64,000 nucleotides of DNA, from the NCBI GenBank assembly GCA_963756025.1, contig CAVWMF010000006.1, positions 558,001 through 622,000 of the forward strand, read 5' to 3'. The translations under genes were made by a program, and so were the position numbers. Shown here in pieces: positions 35,752 through 45,088 of the stretch. Numbering within the stretch: the first letter of the stretch is position 1; every line of letters starts with the position of its first letter. The notes below the pieces were generated by a model. That model was not told the DNA's origin, ran no database searches, and saw nothing but the letters and a program-made list of their open reading frames with translations. The DNA is from Bog-473 sp963756025. GTDB taxonomy: Bacteria > Actinomycetota > Acidimicrobiia > Acidimicrobiales > RAAP-2.

Positions 35752-36177
35752 ATGAGCACACCGCACGTCGTAGATATCGGAGAACTTGAACTTTTTGCCG
35801 GCTGCACGAAGGCCGAGCTGCGGCAGATCCGCTCGCTGACGACGTACCTTCAGGTCCCCAAGGATCAGGTGCTGATGCGAGAAGGAAGCACCGCCCACGA
35901 ATTCATCATCATCGACAGTGGCACGGCCGAAGTTTCGCGGGTGACCGACGAAGGCGTCGCCAAGGTGGCCGAAGTCGGGAGTGGCGAGTTCCTCGGCGAA
36001 ATGGCGCTGCTCAACGGTTCACGCCGGACGGCGACGGCCACGGCAGCCACCGATCTGGGCGTCCTGGTCAGCTCGGCCAGCGAGTTCCGCTCCATCCTTC
36101 GCCTGGTCCCTTCCGTGGCGGACAAGATCGTGAAGGCTTCGGTCGAGCGGTCTGCACCGCTCGAGCTTGCCGCCTGA
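35752..36177 (+). CDS. Single-domain cyclic nucleotide-binding protein
   Basis: 141 residues made of one cNMP-binding beta-roll. The core reads LFAGCTKAELRQI, VLMREGSTAHEFIIIDSG, the phosphate-binding cassette GEFLGEMALLNGSRRTATATA (Glu and Arg present), then a short C-terminal helix. There is no DNA-binding domain, so it is not a Crp-type regulator; it may act as a cAMP-responsive subunit or switch. The strong promoter ahead and AAGGAG near the start suggest good expression. Partners are not evident. Confidence 0.82.
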   Translation: MSTPHVVDIGELELFAGCTKAELRQIRSLTTYLQVPKDQVLMREGSTAHEFIIIDSGTAEVSRVTDEGVAKVAEVGSGEFLGEMALLNGSRRTATATAATDLGVLVSSASEFRSILRLVPSVADKIVKASVERSAPLELAA

Positions 36178-36180
36178 CGT

Positions 36181-37417
36181 CTAGGACACACGCACCCCGA
36201 GGCGCTTGACGCCGCGCACGTAGCTGTCGCGCGCATATTCCATTGGGCCCTCCAGCTCAATGGTGCGCGTGCGCGTGAGAAGTTCCTCGAAGAGCACCCG
36301 TAATTCGAGACGAGCGATGTGGGCACCCATACAGAGGTGCGGCCCCGTGGCAAAGGTCAGGTGCCGGTTAGGCCGACGCAGGAGATCAAGCTCGAGCGGG
36401 TCCGCGAATTCGCCGCCGTCGAAGTTGGCGGAGGCCACGAATCCCGCGACGGGATCACCTGCCGCGATGTCGTGGCCCGCTATCTCGAGGTCGCACGCCG
36501 CCGTGCGGCGGATGTAGATCACCGGCGTCGACCACCGCAGCAACTCCTCGATGGCGCTGTCGGGGATGTGCTCGACCCTCTCGCGCAGCCATGCCAGTTG
36601 GTCCGGTCGTTGCAACAGGGCGAGCAACGCGTGACTGGCACTGTTGCGCGTCGTCTCGTTGCCGGCGGCGGCCAAGGTGAACACGAATCCCATGAGCTCG
36701 TCCTCGCTCAGCGTGTCGTTGTCCGCCGCCGCCACGATCACCGACATGACATCGGTGCCGGGATTGCGCCGCCGCAGCTCGGCCAACTCGAGTCCGTACG
36801 CCCACATGTGCTGCATGGCCTCGAAGAATTCCCCGGGCGTGGGTGCGTATTCGGGATCGGTGGGCGTCGTCAGTGTGTTCGTCCAACGGGCCAGAGCCGG
36901 GCGATCGCGCGTCGGGCACTCCCAACAGGTCGCAGATGGCATGGAGCGGGAACTGGCTCGCCACCTCTCCGACGAAGTCGAACGAGCCGAGGTCCACCGC
37001 CCGCTGCACGATGTCGCCGGCGATCTTACGGAAGTGCGCCTCGAAGCTGCGCACCACCGCCGGAGTGAAGCCACGATTGACGAGACGCCGGTTGCGCACA
37101 TGGGCCGCGCCGTCCATGGTGATCATGGCCGGCTTGCCCCCGTCCCCTGACACGGTCGTGTGGGTGGCGCGCATGGTGACGCCACTGCCCGAAAGGAAGC
37201 GATCGGGCTCGCGCAACATGGTCGACACGTCCTCGTAGCGGGAGAGCACCCAGGCGGACTTCTCATGCCCGGGTATCTCGCAGGGAAGACGCAGACACGG
37301 CGCCCTGTCCCTCAATTGTGCGAACAGCTCGAGCGGCAACCCATTTTGCACGGGATCGCCGTTGGCATAGACGTCGGGGTCGAAGACACTGACCTCGAGA
37401 AGATCTCCGGTGACCAT
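36181..37417 (-). pseudogene. Cytochrome P450 (CYP125/142-like), one frameshift
   Basis: About 412 codons; the length is one base over a multiple of three. The N-terminal frame runs to HAICDLLGVPDA, then breaks at about 36920. Removing one C from GCGCGAT gives ADRPALARWTN and continues to the end. The I-helix is AAAGNETTRNS, the ExxR motif is EELLR, and the haem loop is FATGPHLCMGAH with the axial Cys. It resembles actinobacterial steroid/lipid hydroxylases. The ATG at 37417 follows GAGGGGGAAC. No ferredoxin gene is adjacent. Confidence 0.82.
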
Positions 37418-37473
37418 GTTCCCCCTCATTCGTGCTCCCGGCGCGCCGTGGACGGCCGCCCCACCCGATCAGG

Positions 37474-37980
37474 TCAGCGCCGCTCGAGGATCCCCCGGAG
37501 ATACGCGGCCTGACCGACGTGCTGCAGATCGTCAGCGATAACGCTCACCAATCGGATGCTCACGGTGACCGGTGGATCCCAACGAGTGTCCACGACCCGC
37601 GCCAGGTCCGTCTCGTCGAGCGATCGGACGAACGCCAGCGACTTCTCATGGACATCCTCGAAATAGCCCAGCAGGAGAGGGCTGTCGGCCACGACCTTGG
37701 CCGATTCATCCGGGCCGTGGCCGTATCCGGTATCGGTCGTCTCGAGGGGTAACCCGAACCGGTCGACCCACCCCTTTTCCGTCCAGACCTGGGCGGTCCC
37801 GGCGAGTGCGGCCACGTGGTCGTCCTGAATGCGTGTCAGGTGCCACACGAGCCAGGCAATGGAGTTGGTCTCGGCGTCCAGACGGAAGGCCAACTCTTCT
37901 GACGAGAGGCCGTTCACCGCCGGGTGCACCGCGTCGCGGATCCTTTCGAATGCGTCCATCAGGAGGTCGCGGCTCGACAT
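37474..37980 (-). CDS. DinB-like (DUF664 / mycothiol-dependent) family protein
   Basis: 168 residues of a four-helix bundle. The metal-type His pattern is present: AWLVWHLTRIQDDH in helix 2 and DDLQHVGQAAYLRG near the C-terminus. Such proteins include mycothiol-dependent maleylpyruvate isomerase and bacillithiol transferases. Thiol conjugation is a reasonable guess, but no substrate is visible. It is 57 bp upstream of the P450 gene on the same strand. Confidence 0.82.
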   Translation of the reverse strand: MSSRDLLMDAFERIRDAVHPAVNGLSSEELAFRLDAETNSIAWLVWHLTRIQDDHVAALAGTAQVWTEKGWVDRFGLPLETTDTGYGHGPDESAKVVADSPLLLGYFEDVHEKSLAFVRSLDETDLARVVDTRWDPPVTVSIRLVSVIADDLQHVGQAAYLRGILERR

Positions 37981-38084
37981 CGATGTCTCCTCTTCGGCTC
38001 ACTGCGGGGATCATTGCGAATGCGAGCCTAGCCACGGTCGCGAATTGCGGAGAGCGGCGCCCGCCTGCAGATATGGTCTGCATC

Positions 38085-39729
38085 ATGCGCCCATCGAAGA
38101 GTGGCACCCGGCGAACAGGACCAACGGTCATTGCGCTCGGCGTCCTCATGTGCGCCCTGACGATCGGTTCGTGGCCGCTCCCGGGCGTCCTCGCGAGCGC
38201 CGCCGTGGCGCCATCCGCACCGGCCGCATCCACCCCGCATCTCGAGTCGGGCACAGCCGGACCCGACGCGGTGACGGCATTCGGATCCGCCTCGGCCGCG
38301 GTGTCCGGAACCTCGTTGCCCGGCCTCAATGCCCCGATCGTGGGGATCACCGCCACGCCTGACGGACGGGGCTACTGGCTGGTGGGCGCCGACGGTGGGG
38401 TCTTCACCTTCGGCGACGCCGCCTTCGAGGGCTCGCTGGGCAACCTCACCCTCAATGCCCCGATCGTGGGGATCACCGCCACGCCTGACGGACGGGGCTA
38501 CTGGCTGGTGGGCGCCGACGGTGGGGTCTTCACCTTCGGCGACGCCGCCTTCGAGGGCTCGCTGGGCAACCTCACCCTCAATGCCCCGATCGTGGGGATC
38601 ACCGCCACGCCTGACGGACGGGGCTACTGGCTGGTGGGCGCCGACGGTGGGGTCTTCACCTTCGGCGACGCCGCCTTCGAGGGCTCGCTGGGCAACCTCA
38701 CCCTCAATGCCCCGATCGTGGGGATCACCGCCACGCCTGACGGACGGGGCTACTGGCTGGTGGGCGCCGACGGTGGGGTCTTCACCTTCGGCGACGCCGC
38801 CTTCGAGGGCTCGCTGGGCAACCTCACCCTCAATGCCCCGATCGTGGGGATCACCGCCACGCCTGACGGACGGGGCTACTGGCTGGTGGGCGCCGACGGT
38901 GGGGTCTTCACCTTCGGCGACGCCGCCTTCGAGGGCTCCGACGCGGTAACGACGACACAGGGGGCCTCGGCCGTCGGTCTGGCCGCTGGCGCCGGCGGCT
39001 ACTGGATCGCCTACGGGCCGATCGGGAGCGACCGAGATGATCCCGGCCATTGCCGACTACGTCGCCACCCGGAGCGACAACGTCACGGTGGCCGTCGAGA
39101 ACATCCGCACCGGGCAACTCCTGCAGTTCCGTCCGGGTCTGGTCGAGCACACCGCCAGCACGCTGAAGGTCGACATCCTGGCGACGCTCCTCACGCAGGC
39201 GCAGGCGGCCGGGCGATCACTCACGCCGGCCGAACAAGCGCTCGCCGTTCCGATGATCGAGGACAGCCTCGACAGCGCGGCGGATGCCCTCTGGGTCCGA
39301 CTCGGTCCGGCGGCCGTCGGCGCCTTCGAGAGGGCGGCGGGGATGACTTCGACGACCCCGGCCACCGATGGCATCTGGGGCACCACCACCACGACCGCGC
39401 TCGACCGCCTCGCCATGATCCGCACCGTGGCCCAACCCAACGGATTGCTCACGGACGCATCACGGGCCTACATCCTCAACCTGATGGAACACATCAACCC
39501 CACCCAGGACTGGGGCGCCACGGGAGGAGTCCCTCCCGGGGTCACGGTGGCCCTGAAGAACGGGTTCGCCGTGGTCAACGGCTGGCAGATCAACACGACC
39601 GGCTGGGTCGATGGGGACGGACGGGACTACTACATCGCCGTCCTGACCGATGGCAACGCCACCGAGTCCTACGGCATCGATACCGTCAATGCCGTCTCCT
39701 CCATCGTCTGGAACTCGCTCGCTCCCTGA
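38085..39729 (+). pseudogene. Secreted repeat protein with beta-lactamase-like C-terminus, one frameshift
   Basis: About 548 codons. A signal peptide (basic, then VIALGVLMCALTIGSW and an Ala-rich cleavage region) is followed by five 42-residue repeats (LNAPIVGITATPDGRGYWLV then GADGGVFTFGDAAFEGSLGN), and then a serine-hydrolase domain. The frame breaks between them near 39015; removing one base joins GPI to SGATEMIPAIADYVA. The C-terminal domain has SxxK as STLK (HTASTLKVDI) and a KNG near the end where class A enzymes have KTG. This suggests a penicillin-binding or beta-lactamase-like fold working outside the cell, with the repeats as a propeller-like binding module. Confidence 0.75.
38325..38938 (+). 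repeat. Five tandem 126-bp repeats, identical at the DNA level
   Basis: Units begin at 38325, 38451, 38577, 38703 and 38829; the fifth is cut after about 110 bp. I see no base differences between full units. This exact identity implies very recent expansion or continuing gene conversion. The copy number in an assembly may also be unreliable. Confidence 0.9.
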
Positions 39730-39783
39730 CGTACCGCACCTCGGCGTCAGCGGGCCGCCACGTGGTCGCCATCCGTGCCGTCG

Positions 39784-40570
39784 TCAGTGCACCCGGCTCA
39801 CGGCATCCCGGTGGTTCGTCGACCGTCGTGGGGCCGTCCACACCATGACCGCCCGGAAGAGGGCCACCGCCCCCAGGGCGAGGGCGACCCACGGCGAGAG
39901 CAGCAGGGCGAAGAGCGCCGTAGCCAGCGCCTCGACGGCAATAGTGCTCCGGCGCGCCGTGGGACCCCACGAGAAGAAGCGCCGATGGAACTCCGTCAGG
40001 GCCTCGGTGCTGGTGATGTGCCGGCCCAGGCAGACCGACAGACCACGGACGAGTCCGAAGAGTGCCCCGGCGACGACACCGAGCAGACGGTCGTCCGCTG
40101 AGTGCGCTCAACAAGATCATCAAATAGACGGCGGAGGTCATGATGTAGGTGGCCAGGCCGCTCCCGATCTGCCATCCGAACCCGGCGCCGTAGACCCACG
40201 GGCGGAAACGATCAAGCCACCGCTCGTTCACCTGGCGGTGGTGCACCGGGAGCTGGAATCCGAACATGCGGGTGTCGGAGACGACGGCGACGGCACTTGC
40301 CGCGAGCGCAACGAGGCGAACAGCACGCGACGTGGGTGAAAGGGCGTCGACGGCCACGGTCACTGCCGCCACACAGAGTCCCAGGGTCACCCCCCCCACG
40401 ATGCTGCCGGCGACATACCACGATGCGGTCGCACGGAAACGGTGGCCCCGCCCCACCTCGCTGAGTGGCGTAATGGATGCCAGCATGGAGAGGCCGCAAG
40501 GGGACCACGTCGATCGAACGGCCGCCGCCAGGGTGACGGCGATGGTGGCGACGACGACCGAGGTTGTCAT
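39784..40570 (-). pseudogene. CcdA/MauF-like membrane protein, one frameshift
   Basis: About 262 codons. The N-terminal span is followed by STWSPCGLSMLASITPLSE, with the S-P-C-G pattern of the CcdA/DsbD/MauF transmembrane thiol carriers. Further spans are seen at GSIVGGVTLGLCVAAVTV and ATYIMTSAVYLMILLSAL. The frame breaks at about 40110; removing one G from a GGA gives DDRLLGVVAGALFGLVRG and a C-terminal membrane span (ALATALFALLLSPWVALAL). It lies 14 bp downstream of the MauA-like gene, so it is probably the last gene of the mau-like operon and delivers reducing equivalents across the membrane. MauF is the closest role by position; this is inference. Confidence 0.65.
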
Positions 40571-40583
40571 GCGACCCCTTTTC

Positions 40584-42002
40584 TCATGCGGCCGATCCGT
40601 AGAACTGGGCGTCGCCGAAGGTGAAGATGCCACCGTCGGCGGCCACGAACCAGTAGCCCTTCCCGCTCGGGGTGGCGGCCATCGCCACGACCGGCTTGTT
40701 CAAGACGGTGGCTCCCATGGAGCCGTAGAACAAGGCATCGCCGAAGGTGAAGATGCCACCGTCGGCGGCCACGAACCAGTAGCCCATTCCCGCTCGGCGT
40801 CGATGCCATGCCCACGATCGGCTTGTTGAGGACCGTGGCGCCCATGGAACCGTAGAACTGGGCATCGCCGAAGGTGAAGATGCCACCGTCGGCGGCCACG
40901 AACCAGTAGCCCTTGCCCGCTCGGGGTGGCGGCCATGCCGACGACCGGCTTGTTCAAGACGGTGGCTCCCATGGAGCCGTAGAACAAGGCATCGCCGAAG
41001 GTGAAGATGCCACCGTCGGCGGCCACGAACCAGTAGCCCATTCCCGCTCGGCGTCGATGCCATGCCCACGATCGGCTTGTTGAGGACCGTGGCGCCCATG
41101 GAGCCGTAGAACTGGGCATCGCCGAAGGTGAAGATGCCACCGTCGGCGGCCACGAACCAGTAGCCCTTGCCGTCGGGGTGGCGGCCATGCCGACGATCGG
41201 CTTGTTGAGCGCGGTCGTCGACTCATCGCCATCACCGGAAAAGTCGCCGTAGGCGAAGAGCTTCCCGAACGAAGTGAGAAGGGCATACCCCGCGCCGTCC
41301 GCACTCGACGCCATGGCGACCACCTGACAGTTCGTCGCCGCCGACCCGCACGGGGGTGAGGGTGGCGCCGTCGTCCAACAGGCCACGTTCTGCTCCGCCG
41401 TCCCGTTGTCGACGGCCACCGCGGTCGTGCAGGTCGGATCGACCTCCCAAGGCGGCACACATGCCACCACCCGGCACACGATGCGGCCCATGCAGGCGAT
41501 GTCCTGATTGCATTGGCCGTACCGAAACTGCAGGCATCCGACCATGAACGAATTGCAGCCGTCCGGGACCGCAGCCGCAGTTCGTCCCGTCGCACTGCGT
41601 GTCGCAGAAGGGGAATCCGCTTCCGCAGCCGGTCGTGCACTGGCAGGTGGCGTTGCAGTCCATGTAATAGCGGGGTCCGCCGCAGAACGACGAGTTGTCC
41701 GCCTTCCACCAACCCCCCATCACCGTGTTGGTCGGGCAGTAGTTGTACCCCCCGTTCACAGAGCAGCAGAAATCGGTGAACCCCGAGCAGCACGTCGTTC
41801 CACACCCGCACTGTGAGTCGCCGCACGAACAGATCGCACCGTAGGCCGTGCCGGGCTTCAGGGCGAGGTCGAGACCGGCGCCGATCGCCACCGCGCTTCC
41901 GGCGAACGCAGACCGGTTGATGAATCCGCGTCGGGAAAGGCGGGTGCCGAGAAAGCTCGACGTGCGCTCGACCAGTGCCGTCGAGAATGTCACAGTGCGC
42001 AT
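40584..42002 (-). pseudogene. Tat-exported MauA-like (methylamine dehydrogenase light chain) domain fused to propeller-like repeats, several frameshifts
   Basis: The start (MRTVTFSTALVERTSSF) follows the MauE stop as TGATG. A twin-arginine signal (LSRRGFINRSAFAGSAVAIG) precedes a very Cys-rich domain: ICSCGDSQCGCGTTCC, YNYCPTNTVMGGWWKAD, FCGGPRYYMDCNATCQC. This resembles the light chain that carries the tryptophan tryptophylquinone cofactor; the WW is a candidate for one of its two Trp. Six repeats follow (PIVGMAATPSGKGYWFVAAD then GGIFTFGDAQFYGSMG). The frame breaks near 41570, 41178, 41040, 40925 and 40790; four need a base removed and one a base added, which keeps the total a multiple of three. 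The family call is from motif pattern only. Confidence 0.65.
40677..41184 (-). repeat. Two near-identical 254-bp copies of a two-unit repeat
   Basis: The segments at 40677-40930 and 40931-41184 differ at only a few bases. Both carry the same frame-breaking AATGGGC in one hinge, so this indel was present before the duplication or was copied by gene conversion. Confidence 0.7.
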
Positions 42003-42574
42003 CACCGTCTCTCCGGCACGCCGACCGTCCGACGCGACGGCCTCCAACGAACCGAGCACGACGAGCGTCAGGTACGACAACCAGGCCCCGACGGCCGACA
42101 CCACGAGCAGCGCGACGCCGTGCAGTGGTTCGTGGCCGAGCGCCGTGAAGATCGTGCCCCCGGACGGCGCCGACGCCGCCACGAAGACGGCAGCCACGGC
42201 GAACAACGAGGTCGACGACGACATGGAGGAGCGTGGCGGGGGTATCCGGAGTCCCGAAACAACCGCAACTGGCGAGTGCGCCACCCCGAGATCGCGCGTA
42301 GGCCACCACACACGGCGAAGACGACATAGGAGGCGGCCACCAAGGCGGCCGACACCGACCGGGGCAGGACGAAAGCCACGACACCGAGTCCGGCTTCAAC
42401 GAGTGCCGCAACACGGATGAAGGACCGCAGCCGACGGACGTCGGCCAGGGCCCCGAGCCGTGCCGGCATGAGCGGAGCGAGGGCGCGGGCGGTGTCGTCG
42501 GGGCGCGCCGCCTTCATCGCGCCGGCGACGATCAGAAGGGAGCAACCGATCAGATAGAGGCCGATCAGTTCCAC
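42002..42574 (-). pseudogene. MauE-like membrane protein, two or three frameshifts
   Basis: About 190 codons starting with GTG (VELIGLYLIGCSLLIVAGAMK). Four membrane spans and a mid-protein SCGCFGTPDTPATLLHVVVD motif match MauE/DoxX-type redox membrane proteins, where the Cys pair relays thiol electrons. Removing single bases near 42300 (before SRGGALASCGC) and near 42230 (before LFAVAAVFVAAS) joins the pieces. A third, near the C-terminus, would place the stop at TGATG, overlapping the MauA-like start. The span length (573) is consistent with three extra bases. MauE is needed for maturation of the MADH light chain. Confidence 0.7.
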
Positions 42575-43056
42575 GATGCTGTTCCCGCGCTCACCGAAAG
42601 CGGTTGGGGACTGACGGAGAGCGCAGCGAGCAACGCGTTGACGCGGGGGACCAGGAGACTGCGTCGCGCGTGGCTCCCGAGCACGGCGTAGAAGGTGAAG
42701 GGACGGCCCGCCTCTGTGAAGAACCACTGGGTGCCCGACTGCCCCCCGAGGCCCCGCCGGAGCAACATCGAGCGGAAGTCATCGGTACCCAACGAGCGTT
42801 GCATCCCTTGGCGGGCGAAGAGCGCCTTGCCGACGCTCTCGGGCCATATTCGAAGAGGACGGCGAAAATGTCGTCGGGGCCCATGAGGGTCACGGCACCG
42901 CCACCGAAGTCACCCACATCTGCCGGAAGGGGGAACGTCGCAAAGTGCGCGACCGGAATACGAGCTCTCCCCCGCCAGGTGAGGACGCCTGAAGATGCGC
43001 CCTTCAAATCCGTCGGGCAACGTCGCGCTGATACCGTGAGCGCGGAGCATGGCCAT
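42565..43056 (-). pseudogene. Unknown protein inside the mau-like cluster, two frameshifts
   Basis: About 160 codons, between the thioredoxin gene (4 bp) and the MauE gene (10-bp overlap). The pieces are MAMLRAHGISATLPDGFEG, then IPVAHFATFPLPADVGDFGG and DDIFAVLFEYGP, then ESVGKALFARQGMQRSLGTD and GTQWFFTEAGRPFTFYAVLG. A surplus base in a GGGGG run (about 42970) and a missing C in CCC (about 42848) explain the breaks. There is no signal peptide and no recognised motif. The VLG-SHARR end and hydrophobic strands suggest a compact alpha/beta domain. It is not one of the classical mau products that I can name. Confidence 0.55.
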
Positions 43057-43060
43057 GTGC

Positions 43061-43940
43061 TTACCCGGCCCTCCGCACAGGGTCGACGGGCATCTGGCGG
43101 TCGTGTTCCCCCATGTGATCAGGTGTCACTCCATCCGGCGGGAGGACATCAGCGAGCGATCTCGGATAGAGACTCCGATGGCCGGGGTGGATCCCGGCAG
43201 CCAGCAGTTCGTCATCGTTCGCTGATTCGCGCGCGGGGCCGTCGAGTCCATCGGCGAAGACCCTGCTCCGACTCCCCGGACCGAACGCCCGCATGTCGAC
43301 CTGGGCTCGTCGCACCAGCTCGGTCACCTGGCTGAAGTGATTCGCCACTCCTTCGCCGATGCGTCGGGCAGATGCACCGTCGACGAGCACGAAGAAGGGA
43401 GACCCGGGCACCTCGTAGTCCCCCCAGGCCTCGGTGGACATGATGACGGCCAGTCGCTCAGGCGCCTTCGCCCTGACTTCCGCCGGAATTTCGAATTCAG
43501 GGCCTTTGGTCACCACCAACAGGCGGATGTCCTCCGGGAGGCCGAGCTCAGTAGGGCCTCTGCAATGCCTCCCAGAAGCCGGCGCAGGTGGAGCAGCCCG
43601 AGGACAAGAATGCAACGAGGGTGAGGGTGTCATGACCCGTGAGCGTCATGGCCAACGCGTCGCCGTCGGGAGTGACCCCCGAGATGGTCGGTGCCGAGAC
43701 GGCGTCACGTTCGCCCGGGAGCGCAGGACCCATACTGAACGGCACCGCCACGGCGCGCGCCGAATGGTCGACGTCGCTCTGGTGCCCGTGCTCGCCCAGC
43801 CCGGACGCCGATGGATCACCGACCCCGGCCCCCAGGTCGTGCAGCGCTTTGAGGATGTCGGCGTGACTCCTGAGCAGTCCCGCGACCAGTACCCCGAGGA
43901 GGAGGACGACGAACGTCAAGACGAGAACGAGTGCCACCAT
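43061..43940 (-). pseudogene. Membrane-anchored thioredoxin-like protein (MauD/TlpA type), one frameshift
   Basis: About 293 codons. One N-terminal membrane helix (VALVLVLTFVVLLLGVLVAG) is followed by an extracellular thioredoxin domain with active site CSTC (FLSSGCSTCAGFW). The frame breaks at about 43560; removing one C from AGGCCCTAC gives RPTELGLPEDIRLLVV and continues through FEIPAEVRAKAPERLAVIMS and the cis-Pro region VPGSPFFVLVDG. MauD has this architecture and reduces or isomerises the many disulfides of the MADH light chain. It is the first gene of the cluster. An ordinary TlpA role is the alternative. Confidence 0.75.
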
Positions 43941-44069
43941 TGCGTTTCCTTTGTGTCCGGGGAACGAGGCGAACTCTACCGGCCACGTCCGCCGGATCAG
44001 TGGACGCACCACCCTCTTCGGACGACATACGGGTGCGACGTTGGAGTCCCGGAGTTCTAAGATCCGTTG

Positions 44070-44522
44070 ATGGCTCCCATCACCCCCTGCCTCTGGTTCG
44101 ACGGCAATGCGCAAGCTGCCGTTGAGCACTACCTCACCATCTTTCCGGATTCCAAACTGCTCACCGACACCTCCGGCGAGGGCGCGCCGATGGTGGTGAG
44201 CTTCGAACTCGACGGGCAGCCGTTCATGGCCCTCAATGGCGGGCCGGAGTTCCAATTCACGCCGGCGATCTCGTTCGTCGTCAACTGCCGGTCCCAAGCC
44301 GAGGTCGACCACTTTTGGGATCACCTCGTCGACGGGGGCCAACCTTCGCAATGCGGGTGGCTCACGGACCGCTTCGGCGTCTCCTGGCAGATCGTGCCGG
44401 ACCGGTTGGGCGAACTCATGGGCGACCCCGACCCGGTGGTGGCCCAAAGGGTTTTGAACGCCATGTTGCAGATGGTGAAGCTCGACATCCCCGGGTTGGA
44501 GGCGGCAGCGAAGGGTCCGTGA
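44070..44522 (+). CDS. PhnB-like VOC family protein
   Basis: About 150 residues beginning MAPITPCLWFDGNAQAAVEHY. The motifs PCLWFDGNAQAAVEHYLTIF, FELDGQPFMALNGGPEFQF and WLTDRFGVSWQIVP are those of the PhnB/3-demethylubiquinone-methyltransferase-like VOC subfamily. The name reflects old annotation, and most such proteins have unknown substrates. Soluble; it starts 129 bp from the divergent thioredoxin gene. Confidence 0.85.
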   Translation: MAPITPCLWFDGNAQAAVEHYLTIFPDSKLLTDTSGEGAPMVVSFELDGQPFMALNGGPEFQFTPAISFVVNCRSQAEVDHFWDHLVDGGQPSQCGWLTDRFGVSWQIVPDRLGELMGDPDPVVAQRVLNAMLQMVKLDIPGLEAAAKGP

Positions 44523-44595
44523 TCGGCGTGCGCCCTCGGCCACAACCGCCTCGGCGACCGGCGGACAATGAGGACGGAGAAATTAGAGTGGGGGC

Positions 44596-45015
44596 ATGAA
44601 CGACACCGACGCCGTCGTCGAGCGCATCCTGCGAACCTACGCAACGATCACCGTCGTCGGCGCCAGCCAAAATCCGGCCAAGCCCGCGCACAGTGTGCTG
44701 GCGCGCATGCAAACGCACGGCTGGCGCATCATCCCGATCAACCCGCACGCCGACCACATTCTCGGTGAACCCGTCTTTCGCACACTCGCCGAGGTTCCCG
44801 AACAGATCGGGTTGGTCGATGTCTTTCGGCCCTCCGCCCAGACGCCAGAGGTGGCCCGTCAAGCCGTTGCGGTGGGCGCCACCGCCCTGTGGCTCCAGCT
44901 CGGGATCATCTCCGAAGAGGCGCGCACCATCGCCGAGAGTGCGGGACTCCTCTACGTCGAGGATCGCTGCCTCATCGTGGAGCAGCAACGGCTCGGTCTC
45001 GAAGCACCCGCATAG
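44596..45015 (+). CDS. CoA-binding protein (YccU-like)
   Basis: 139 residues of a single Rossmann-like CoA-binding domain: ITVVGASQNPAKPAHSV, WRIIPINPHADHILGEP, LVDVFRPSAQTPEVARQAV and a Cys in YVEDRCLIVEQQRL. It has the usual size of stand-alone members. Its role is uncertain; relatives bind CoA or acetyl-CoA and may sense acyl status. It lies 73 bp upstream of a dehydrogenase gene on the same strand. Confidence 0.88.
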   Translation: MNDTDAVVERILRTYATITVVGASQNPAKPAHSVLARMQTHGWRIIPINPHADHILGEPVFRTLAEVPEQIGLVDVFRPSAQTPEVARQAVAVGATALWLQLGIISEEARTIAESAGLLYVEDRCLIVEQQRLGLEAPA

Positions 45016-45088
45016 CCCGACGAGCGCGGCCGCGGGTGTCGGCCGCCTTCCCCGAGAACTGCGTTCCGATTCGGCCTACGCTGCCGCC

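Noticed and set aside
33785..35761. A 658-codon minus-strand frame opposite the D-aminoacylase
   Set aside because: Composition is typical of an antisense shadow, and the plus strand has all amidohydrolase motifs.
38325..38938. Possible CRISPR array
   Set aside because: The units are contiguous 126-bp coding repeats with no spacers. I saw no short repeat-spacer array anywhere in the window.
38028..39050. A repetitive minus-strand frame opposite the 126-bp repeats
   Set aside because: The repeats are coding on the plus strand with a signal peptide and known repeat pattern; the antisense repeat is a by-product.
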